A DNA stretch of 64,000 nt from an uncultured Eubacteriales bacterium. GTDB lineage: Bacteria > Bacillota > Clostridia > Oscillospirales > CAG-272. Positions 27,699-35,063 of this stretch are shown here, in pieces. The DNA lies in contig URDS01000004.1 of the NCBI GenBank assembly GCA_900546635.1, forward strand, positions 1-64,000. The letters are read 5' to 3'. Made by a program: the position numbers and the translations under genes. Under the pieces are notes generated by a model that did no database searches, was not told the DNA's origin, and saw only the letters and a list, made by a program, of their open reading frames with translations. Numbering within the stretch: position 1 is the first letter of the stretch; the number at the start of each line of letters is the position of its first letter.

Positions 27699-29255
27699 AT
27701 GGAATATGCCATTCGGCTCCAAAATCTCACCAAGACTTTTGGCGATGTCGTTGCAAACAAAAATGTTTCGCTGAATGTGCGCCGCGGAGAAATACTTTCT
27801 CTGCTTGGTGAAAACGGGAGCGGTAAAACTACGCTTATGAATATGCTGTCGGGAATTTATTATCCCGACGCAGGAGAAATTTACATAGCCGGGAAGCCTG
27901 TCGATATTCGGTCGCCGAAAGATGCGCTGGCGCTGGGGATCGGCATGATTCATCAGCATTTTAAACTGGTGGATGTATTCACCGCGGCGGAAAACATTGT
28001 GCTCGGCCTGAATGAAAAGGGCGGTTTTGATCTTGCTGCGGCCGGTCGGAGGATCCGCGACATCTGCGATCGTTACGGCTTTGATATTGATCCTGAGCAA
28101 AAAGTGTATGATATGTCGGTTTCGCAGAAGCAGACGCTGGAGATTGTAAAGGTACTTTACCGCGGAGCGGATATTTTGATTCTGGACGAGCCTACCGCTG
28201 TTCTGACCCCGCAGGAAACCGAAAAACTGTTTTGCGTAATGCGCAATATGAAAAAAGACGGCAAGGCCGTCGTTATCATTACGCATAAGCTTCATGAGGT
28301 TTTGGCGGTGTCTGACCGAGTTTCCATTTTGCGCCGGGGCGAATATGTCGGAACGGTCAATACCGCGGAGACAAACGAGCTTGCTCTGACGGAAATGATG
28401 GTCGGCAAAAAGGTGACGCTGAATATTGAGCGTCCCGCACCGCAAAATCCGGTGAAGCGGCTTGAAATCCGCAATCTTTCCTGCTATAACGCGGAGGGGA
28501 TCAAAACGCTGGAAGACGTCTCTTTGGATGTTTACGGCGGAGAGATTCTCGGAATTGCCGGGGTATCCGGCAGCGGCCAGAAAGAATTGCTTGAGTCTAT
28601 AGCCGGTCTGCAGGAAACGGCGCCGGACAGCAGCATTGCCTTTTACGCGCCCGGACAGGAATCGAAAATGCAGCAGCTTGTCGGTCTGACGCCGAAAAAA
28701 ATCAAAGAATTTGGCATTTCGCTTTCATTTGTTCCGGAGGACAGACTGGGTATGGGACTTGTCGGTTCCATGGGTATGGCCGACAATATGATGCTTAAGA
28801 GCTATGAGACGGGGCATTCGTTCTTTACACAGCGCCGTGCGCCGAAAAGGCTTGCCGAAACGATTAAGGACGAACTCGAAGTCGTTACGCCCGGCATCAA
28901 TACGCCGGTACGCCGGCTTTCGGGCGGCAATGTGCAAAAGGTGCTGGTCGGCCGCGAGATCGCCTGCGCGCCGACTGTATTGATGACGGCATACGCGGTA
29001 CGCGGGCTGGATATTAACACCTCATATACGATTTACCATTTGCTCAATGAGCAGAAAAAACAGGGCGTCGCCGTGATTTATGTCGGAGAAGATCTGGATG
29101 TGCTGATCGAACTCTGCGACCGCATTTTGGTACTTTGCGGCGGCCGGGTGAGCGGTGTTGTGGACGCGCGCGAGACGACAAAAGAAAAAGTCGGCCTTTT
29201 GATGGCGACAAAGAGCAGAAAGGAGTCTGAGTCCAATGACGAAAACTGTCACTGA
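27699..29255 (+). CDS. duplicated ABC ATPase of the BMP-family importer
   Basis: The 518-residue protein holds two ATPase domains, like RbsA and NupO. Domain 1 (about 1-235) is complete: Walker A GENGSGKTTLMN, signature region MSVSQKQTLEIVKVL and Walker B ILILDEPTAVLTPQE. Domain 2 (about 250-505) keeps a changed Walker A (GVSGSGQKELLE) and a signature RRLSGGNVQKVLVG, but its Walker B reads VLMTAYAVRGLDI, lacking the usual catalytic Glu/Gln. Only domain 1 is therefore likely to hydrolyse ATP, a known asymmetry in this class. The stop lies inside the next permease gene (20-base overlap). Confidence 0.9.
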   Translation: MEYAIRLQNLTKTFGDVVANKNVSLNVRRGEILSLLGENGSGKTTLMNMLSGIYYPDAGEIYIAGKPVDIRSPKDALALGIGMIHQHFKLVDVFTAAENIVLGLNEKGGFDLAAAGRRIRDICDRYGFDIDPEQKVYDMSVSQKQTLEIVKVLYRGADILILDEPTAVLTPQETEKLFCVMRNMKKDGKAVVIITHKLHEVLAVSDRVSILRRGEYVGTVNTAETNELALTEMMVGKKVTLNIERPAPQNPVKRLEIRNLSCYNAEGIKTLEDVSLDVYGGEILGIAGVSGSGQKELLESIAGLQETAPDSSIAFYAPGQESKMQQLVGLTPKKIKEFGISLSFVPEDRLGMGLVGSMGMADNMMLKSYETGHSFFTQRRAPKRLAETIKDELEVVTPGINTPVRRLSGGNVQKVLVGREIACAPTVLMTAYAVRGLDINTSYTIYHLLNEQKKQGVAVIYVGEDLDVLIELCDRILVLCGGRVSGVVDARETTKEKVGLLMATKSRKESESNDENCH

Positions 29256-30357
29256 AGCATCTCACCGAGAGCCTTTCATTCGGTTGGCTCGCCGCGACGC
29301 GGTTCCTTTCTGGAAAAAGATGGCGGTGCGTGTCATTGCGGTGCTGTTGGCGCTCGTGGTTGCGGCGCTCTTCCTGTATTTTGTGACCGGACTGAATCCG
29401 ATTGAAGTCTACAAAACGATGTTCAAGGGCTCATTTGGCTCGAAGCGGAAGATTTTTACCACGCTGCGCGATATGTCCACGCTGCTCTGCGTGGGTATTG
29501 CGCTTGCGCCCGCGTTTAAAATGCGCTTTTGGAATATCGGCGGCGAGGGGCAGATCCTGATGGGGGCGCTTGCGTCCGCCATCTGTATGATTTATCTCGG
29601 CAATCGGGTTCCCGCATGGCAGCTTTATACGGCCATGGCGCTCTTTAGTATTTTTGCAGGCGCGCTGTGGGCGTTTTTCCCGGCGTTTTGCAAATCCAAA
29701 TGGAATACAAACGAAACGCTGTTCACATTGATGATGAATTATGTGGCGATTCAGATCGTGGCTTGCTTTACCAACATTATGCGCGGTCAAAATTCTTCAA
29801 TGGGACAGATCAACCAGACGACTCGTGCGGGATGGTTTCCGAAAGTATTCGGGTATACGTTTACGATCAACATTATTGTGGTTGCCGTTTTAATGCTGCT
29901 GATGTTTTTATATTTGCGGTACAGCAAGCACGGATATGAAATTTCCGTCGTCGGCGAAAGCGAGAATACGGCGCGGTATGCGGGCATCAATGTGCGGAAA
30001 GTTATGATTCGCACGATGCTGATTTCGGGCGCTATCTGCGGGATTTGCGGATTTCTGATCGTTGCGGGGCGCGACTACGCAATCTCGACTACAACGGCGG
30101 GCGGTTCCGGCTTTACGGCGATTATCGTTGCCTGGCTTGCAAAATTCAATACGTTTTATATGGCGCTGATTTCGTTTATTTTGACGTTTCTCGGCAACGG
30201 TGCGGAGCAGATCGCGTCTGACTTTAAGCTGAACGAATTTGCGTCGGATATTGTAACCGGCATCATACTGTTTTTTATTCTCGGCAGCGAATTTTTTATC
30301 AATTATAAGATTATTTTCCGCGGCAAACAGCACGGAGCGAAAGAGGTGCGATCATGA
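29236..30357 (+). CDS. BMP-family ABC transporter permease 1
   Basis: The 373-residue permease belongs to the branched-chain/ribose-type family (YufP/NupP-like), with about eight to ten membrane helices. Recognisable parts: MRFWNIGGEGQILMGALAS near 97, the SKWNTNETLFTLMMNYVA stretch near 155, and the cytoplasmic loop SVVGESENTARYAGINVRKV near 238, which contacts the ATPase. The start lies inside the ATPase gene and the stop overlaps the second permease gene (ATGA), so the three are translationally coupled. Confidence 0.92.
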   Translation: MTKTVTEASHREPFIRLARRDAVPFWKKMAVRVIAVLLALVVAALFLYFVTGLNPIEVYKTMFKGSFGSKRKIFTTLRDMSTLLCVGIALAPAFKMRFWNIGGEGQILMGALASAICMIYLGNRVPAWQLYTAMALFSIFAGALWAFFPAFCKSKWNTNETLFTLMMNYVAIQIVACFTNIMRGQNSSMGQINQTTRAGWFPKVFGYTFTINIIVVAVLMLLMFLYLRYSKHGYEISVVGESENTARYAGINVRKVMIRTMLISGAICGICGFLIVAGRDYAISTTTAGGSGFTAIIVAWLAKFNTFYMALISFILTFLGNGAEQIASDFKLNEFASDIVTGIILFFILGSEFFINYKIIFRGKQHGAKEVRS

Positions 30358-31346
30358 TTGAAAATCTGGTAGCCTGGATTCTGCGCGCCGTGTCGTTCGG
30401 AACCATTATTATGTATGGCTGCATGGGTGAAACCATCACCGAAAAATCGGGGAATTTGAATCTGGGCGTGCCCGGAATCATGTACCTCGGCGGCTTTGCG
30501 GGCTTCGCGGGCGCATATTATTATGAGGAACTGGTTGCGGAGCCGAACGCGGCGCTCTGTATTTTGATTGCGGTCGCATGCGGATTTCTGGCGGCGGCGT
30601 TTGGCGGATTGATTTTCAGCTTTTTGACGATCACGCTGCGCGCCAATCAGAATGTGACCGGTCTTGCGCTCACGACATTCGGCATGGGCGTGGCTAATTT
30701 CTTCGGCGTGATGATTTTAAATGGAGGAACGGCGGTGAAGGCGGATTTCGCCAATACGGTATTCACTGCGAAAATTCCATATCTTTCTTCTCTCGGCTTT
30801 ATCGGGCAGACCGTGTTTTCCTATGGTTTTTTGGCGTACGCCGCGATTTTGCTTGCCGTGTTTTTGCGCTTTGTTTTAAATCGTACCCGCGTAGGCCTGA
30901 ATCTGCGCGCGGTCGGCGAGAATCCGGCGACAGCGGATGCCGCGGGAATCAGTGTGGTCAAATATAAATATCTGGCTACCTGTCTCGGCGCCGGAATCTC
31001 CGGTCTCGGCGGACTTTATTATGTGCTTGATTTCAACAGCGGCATCTGGGCGACATCCGGGGAAATTGAGGCGCTTGGCTGGCTGGCGGTTGCGCTGGTT
31101 ATCTTTACGGTTTGGAGACCGGTCAACGCGATTTGGGGCGCGTATCTTTTCGGTATGCTCTATTGGCTGTATCAGTATTTGCCGAATATTTTGGGCTTTA
31201 AAATTACAAATTATATGACCGATCTTGTCCGTATGGTGCCTTATGTGGTGACAATCGTTGTCTTGATTGTGACCAGCTTCCGCAAAAAGCGGGAGAGTCA
31301 GCCGCCGCAGAGTCTCGGTCTTGCCTATTTCCGCGAAGAGCGGTAA
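30354..31346 (+). CDS. BMP-family ABC transporter permease 2
   Basis: The 330-residue partner permease (YufQ/NupQ-like) starts with a helix and GCMGETITEKSGNLNLGVPG (about 22-41), the hallmark of this subfamily, and has the coupling loop LRAVGENPATADAAGISVVK near 185. It forms the channel with permease 1. It is the last gene of the importer and is followed by a very strong bidirectional terminator. Confidence 0.92.
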   Translation: MIENLVAWILRAVSFGTIIMYGCMGETITEKSGNLNLGVPGIMYLGGFAGFAGAYYYEELVAEPNAALCILIAVACGFLAAAFGGLIFSFLTITLRANQNVTGLALTTFGMGVANFFGVMILNGGTAVKADFANTVFTAKIPYLSSLGFIGQTVFSYGFLAYAAILLAVFLRFVLNRTRVGLNLRAVGENPATADAAGISVVKYKYLATCLGAGISGLGGLYYVLDFNSGIWATSGEIEALGWLAVALVIFTVWRPVNAIWGAYLFGMLYWLYQYLPNILGFKITNYMTDLVRMVPYVVTIVVLIVTSFRKKRESQPPQSLGLAYFREER

Positions 31347-31368
31347 ATGCGGGATACTATGAAAGTAA

Positions 31369-31411
31369 AAAAGCAACGGCTTTTTGAGAGAATCAAAAAG
31401 CCGTTGCTTTT
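31369..31411. terminator. bidirectional terminator
   Basis: A perfect 19-bp stem (31369-31387 with 31393-31411), 5-base loop, A and T runs at both ends, between the importer and the converging small membrane protein gene. Confidence 0.92.
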
Positions 31412-31440
31412 ATCGGTTAAACTTTTATATTGGGGTCGGA

Positions 31441-31854
31441 TTAAAACCAAATATGCACGCTGAAGCTTTTTTGACAGCGCGGACAGCGCACAGAGTGATT
31501 CCCGCGGCGTATAGGCAGCCGGAGAATGGATTTGCAGTACCGGCATTTCCGGTACCGACAGACTTTGCGATCTCGAATACGGTCGCGGGTCAGCTTGAAA
31601 AAGCTTTTGACTTTGGCAAAGATACTGAGAAATTTTCGATTCTCTTCGCGGCGCTGGTAAATGTTCTTGGAAAAGTAGCGAAAAAGCGCCCAGATCAAAA
31701 GGGCATCCGCCGCAATCAGCAAAATAGTAGAATGTACAAATGTGTTGATGAAACCGAGTCCTAAAAAAACGATCAGCAGCGTGTAATAAAGCGGGTCCGC
31801 GCCATATCTGCCGTACATAAACCGATTAAATCGGTCAAGCAGTCTGCGAAACAT
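31441..31854 (-). CDS. small membrane protein with C-terminal zinc ribbon
   Basis: The 137-residue protein has two membrane helices (about 24-44 and 45-62), a basic stretch, and a C-terminal four-cysteine zinc ribbon (CRYCKSILRLPIRRGN then CPRCQKSF). The last part resembles the ribbon of clostridial proteins annotated only as hypothetical. The frame opens far upstream at 32148, but ATG 31854 has GGGAG seven bases upstream; the upstream part is antisense to the flavin reductase gene. It is divergent from that gene. Function unknown. Confidence 0.72.
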   Translation of the reverse strand: MFRRLLDRFNRFMYGRYGADPLYYTLLIVFLGLGFINTFVHSTILLIAADALLIWALFRYFSKNIYQRREENRKFLSIFAKVKSFFKLTRDRIRDRKVCRYRKCRYCKSILRLPIRRGNHSVRCPRCQKSFSVHIWF

Positions 31855-31935
31855 ATTATCACTCCCAGTTATATAGAATAACACGGCAATAAGAAGATTA
31901 TATAGTCTACAGGTGAAAATGCGGTGAAATGCAGA

Positions 31936-31964
31936 TTGACAATTTTCGATTTGATGTGTACAAT
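31936..31964 (+). promoter_or_regulatory. promoter of the flavin reductase gene
   Basis: TTGACA (31936-31941) and TACAAT (31959-31964), 17 bases apart, 29 bases before the start. Confidence 0.7.
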
Positions 31965-31993
31965 AAATATGGGTTTCGGAAAAGGGGGAGCAA

Positions 31994-32647
31994 ATGGCAA
32001 AACAGATTTGGAAAGGCGGCGCGCTTTTGGCGCCTCTGCCGGCGGTGCTTGTCACATCGGGTACAATGGACGAGGCGAATATAGCGACCGTGGCATGGAC
32101 AGGGATTGTCAATACAATTCCGCCGAAAACATATATTTCATTGCGCAAAAGCCGTTATAGCTTTGAACTGATTCAGCAAAGCGGTGAATTTGCTATCAAC
32201 CTGACGAGCGCGGATATGGTTCGCGCCGTGGATTACTGCGGCATCTATACCGGAAGAAAGGTCGATAAATTTAAAAAGTGTAATTTGACCAAGGTACCCG
32301 CCAGCCAAATTTCCGCGCCGCTTCTCGGTGAAAGTCCGCTCAGCCTTGAATGCCGGGTGACCGAGCAAAAGGAACTCGGCACGCATGTTTTGCTGCTTGC
32401 GGATATTGTGGCCACGGACGTGGAGGATACGCTTTTGGACAAGAACGGGAAACTGGATCTTGCGCGCGCGCATCTTGCGGCATTTGCGCACGGTGAATAT
32501 TTTGAACTCGGTCGCCGTATCGGCCGTTTCGGATTTTCGGCGGCTGGAAAAAAATCATTGCATACCGCGGGACAGGGAAGCGCGCCTGCTGTTCGCGGCG
32601 GAACAGCGCGCACGAAAAATTTAAAAAAGACGGGCGGCAAAAAGTGA
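31994..32647 (+). CDS. flavin reductase-like FMN-binding protein
   Basis: The 217-residue protein has the split-barrel flavin reductase domain (about 1-165): it starts with the LLAPLPAVLVTSGTMDEANI strand pair, followed by TVAWTGIVNTIPPKTYISLR and GEFAINLTSADMVRAVDYCG. Members bind FMN and reduce flavins or act as small electron carriers in anaerobes. The C-terminal 40 residues are Gly/Ala/Lys-rich and likely disordered. GGGGGAG precedes the ATG. The small DUF2500 membrane protein gene follows after 18 bases and may be co-transcribed. Confidence 0.85.
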   Translation: MAKQIWKGGALLAPLPAVLVTSGTMDEANIATVAWTGIVNTIPPKTYISLRKSRYSFELIQQSGEFAINLTSADMVRAVDYCGIYTGRKVDKFKKCNLTKVPASQISAPLLGESPLSLECRVTEQKELGTHVLLLADIVATDVEDTLLDKNGKLDLARAHLAAFAHGEYFELGRRIGRFGFSAAGKKSLHTAGQGSAPAVRGGTARTKNLKKTGGKK

Positions 32648-32665
32648 GCCGGGAAAGGACATAAC

Positions 32666-33079
32666 ATGAATTTTGATTTTTCAGGCGTCGGTACAGTGTG
32701 TTTCGGCGGCATGGATTTTATGTTTAACGTGTTTCCGATTTTGTTTGGCGTACTGTTTTGCTTTATCCTTGGCGTATTTATTGCTGTTTTTGCGGGCGGA
32801 ATCAGGCAGTGGAATCGGAACAACCATTCGCCGGTGCTGACCGTCGCGGCAACGGTTGTGGCAAAACGGGTAAATGTCAGCACTTCGCATCACCATCACG
32901 GCAGCGGGAGCATGGGACATACGTCCACGTCGTCCTCTTATTATGTTACCTTTGAGGTGGAAAGCGGCGACCGTATGGAACTTTCCATGAGCGGTGAGGA
33001 GTACGGTCTGCTGATTGAGGGAGACACGGGGCGCTTGACGTTTCAGGGGACGCGCTTTAAAGGATTTGACCAGACTTGA
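32666..33079 (+). CDS. DUF2500 family membrane protein
   Basis: The 137-residue protein has a hydrophobic N-terminus with one clear helix (about 23-45) and a C-terminal DUF2500 domain (about 55-137) with the pattern AATVVAKRVNVSTSHHHHGS, YYVTFEVESGDRMEL and TGRLTFQGTRFKGF. A His cluster (HHHH followed by GSGSMGH) sits in the loop between strands. The family has no known function. It follows the flavin reductase gene closely. Confidence 0.85.
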   Translation: MNFDFSGVGTVCFGGMDFMFNVFPILFGVLFCFILGVFIAVFAGGIRQWNRNNHSPVLTVAATVVAKRVNVSTSHHHHGSGSMGHTSTSSSYYVTFEVESGDRMELSMSGEEYGLLIEGDTGRLTFQGTRFKGFDQT

Positions 33080-33325
33080 TTTCAACCTTTTTCCGGCGTT
33101 GCTTTTGCAAAATGTTTTATAGGTACGCGGATTTTGTTTCCCGGCATGATAGACGCTTTTCCATAGGTTAAACATCTTAGTTTTGAAAATGGCAAGTATA
33201 AGAAGCGGACGCATAGCGCCCACTTCCTCTATTTTTTATAGAAAAATTGCGCGATAGTCGTGCGGCATGGAAAAGGGAACCATAGATATAAAAAGTTCGG
33301 CATATAGAAGCGCGGGCGCTTACAA

Positions 33326-34867
33326 TTACATCAAGGGGGCAAATACGCGCAGAAAATCCTGGATCAAGCGTTTTCCAAAACTTCCCCGGCAATCTTTGAC
33401 CGTCATTTCACGGCTGCATGAAATCGTATGCAGAAAGTCGTCTCGCACCGCATTCACCACCGAACCGCCGTAAAAACAGGCCCCGGATTCAAAATGCAGA
33501 TATAAGCTGCGAAAGTCAAGATTCGCGGATCCGACCGCCGCCACACTGTCATCCGAAACAAATGTTTTTGCATGGACAAATCCGCGTGAATATTCATAAA
33601 TTCGCACGCCGGCTGCAAGCAGTTCGCGATAATAGGAGCGCGTCGTCATGTGCACATACCATTTGTCCCCGATACAGGGCGTCAAAATCCGAATATCCAC
33701 GCCTCCTTTCGCCGCGGCAACCATTGCGCCGAGCATCGGTTCGTCTAAAATTAGATACGGTGTACAGATGTAAATATAACGATGCGCGGCATAAAGCAGT
33801 CTTAGGTAGACGCCGGCCGCGATATATTCTCCGTCCAGAGGAGAAGCCGCATAGGGTTGGACAAAACCGCATTCCAATCCGCATTCCGAGCTTTGTTCAT
33901 CCGCCGCCGGGCAAAAATCCGCCAAATTTTCCTGTGTGCCCGTAAGCGCAGACCACATTTCCAAAAACATCATTGCAAAGCTCAAGGCCGCCCGCCCCGA
34001 TACAAAAACGGCTGCATCCTTCCAATGTCCGTGTTTTTCCAGCGCATTGATATACTCGTCGGCTATGTTGATTCCGCCCGTAAAAGCAACCCGTCCGTCA
34101 ATCGCCACGATTTTGCGGTGGTCACGGTTATTCTGAAGGGAAGAAAATACCGGAAGAAACGGATTGAAGACACAGCATCGTATACCCGCCTCCGCCATTT
34201 GCTTTGAAAAGCGTTTAGGCAAAAGAAAAAAACAACCGAAATCATCATAAATCAGGCGCACGTCTACCCCGGCGCGAGCCTTATTCTTCAGGATTTCAAA
34301 AATCGAATCCCACATCTGTCCGGGTTCCACAATAAAATATTCGAGAAAAATATATTTTTCCGCTTTGGAAAGCTCTTCGAGCAGTTTTTCGAGTTTTTTC
34401 TCTCCGGGCGAAAGATACAAGGCGCGGCAGCCGCCGTATATGGGGTAGCCTGCGTTTCGCTCCAGATAAGAAATCAGCGTACAATATGCCGGAAATTGGG
34501 AACAGGCTTGCAAATTCCCGGAATGCGTGTTCGTCAGATATTGCTGTGAACGAACTTTTGCCGCGGCCAGTCTGCGGCGCATCCGTACAGCGGCGCTCTG
34601 AAGACGGTATAAAAGATAAAACAATCCGCCGAAAGCAGGAAATAATAAAATCAGTGTTGTCCAAGTCAGTTTATACGCGCTTTTATCCTGTCCCGCAATT
34701 ACAAATACGGCGACAGCAAAGCTCATCATGCGCAGTGCGGCGCGTATCGATACCGAATACAGACTCCCGCTGACAAGCGCATATACTGCAAACAAAAGTT
34801 GAAAAAGCAGCAAAAGAATTACCGCAAGCCGTTGTCCGATTCTGCGCGGCCGTCCACGTTTTTTCAT
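33326..34867 (-). CDS. cls: cardiolipin synthase (phospholipase D family)
   Basis: The 513-residue enzyme joins two phosphatidylglycerols to cardiolipin. It has two to three N-terminal membrane helices (about 12-75) and two HKD catalytic motifs: HRKIVAIDGRVAFTGG (near 250) and HAKTFVSDDSVAAVGSAN (near 430). Length fits the Firmicute Cls family. AAGGAG lies nine bases before the ATG. It is probably monocistronic; a terminator belonging to the upstream gene sits between them. Confidence 0.94.
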   Translation of the reverse strand: MKKRGRPRRIGQRLAVILLLLFQLLFAVYALVSGSLYSVSIRAALRMMSFAVAVFVIAGQDKSAYKLTWTTLILLFPAFGGLFYLLYRLQSAAVRMRRRLAAAKVRSQQYLTNTHSGNLQACSQFPAYCTLISYLERNAGYPIYGGCRALYLSPGEKKLEKLLEELSKAEKYIFLEYFIVEPGQMWDSIFEILKNKARAGVDVRLIYDDFGCFFLLPKRFSKQMAEAGIRCCVFNPFLPVFSSLQNNRDHRKIVAIDGRVAFTGGINIADEYINALEKHGHWKDAAVFVSGRAALSFAMMFLEMWSALTGTQENLADFCPAADEQSSECGLECGFVQPYAASPLDGEYIAAGVYLRLLYAAHRYIYICTPYLILDEPMLGAMVAAAKGGVDIRILTPCIGDKWYVHMTTRSYYRELLAAGVRIYEYSRGFVHAKTFVSDDSVAAVGSANLDFRSLYLHFESGACFYGGSVVNAVRDDFLHTISCSREMTVKDCRGSFGKRLIQDFLRVFAPLM

Positions 34868-34969
34868 ATGCCAGTCTCCTTGCGCCCATTCATCATTTCG
34901 TTTTATTGTGCACAGAAAAGGGCAAAAATACCCGTCCCAATAAAAGCCGAAGTATGGGCGCGCAGCCGA

Positions 34970-35014
34970 TGAAAAAAGAAAGAACCCACCGCGCCGTTTT
35001 GTCGTGGTGGGTTC
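34970..35014 (-). terminator. terminator of the sialidase-like gene
   Basis: A 9-bp stem (34982-34990 with 35006-35014) whose minus-strand 3' side runs into a T-rich tract (complement of 34970-34981). Confidence 0.75.
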
Positions 35015-35063
35015 AGTTTTGTTGATGCGCGCCTGAAAGCTTTTTTGCAGGATGAACCGAGAA

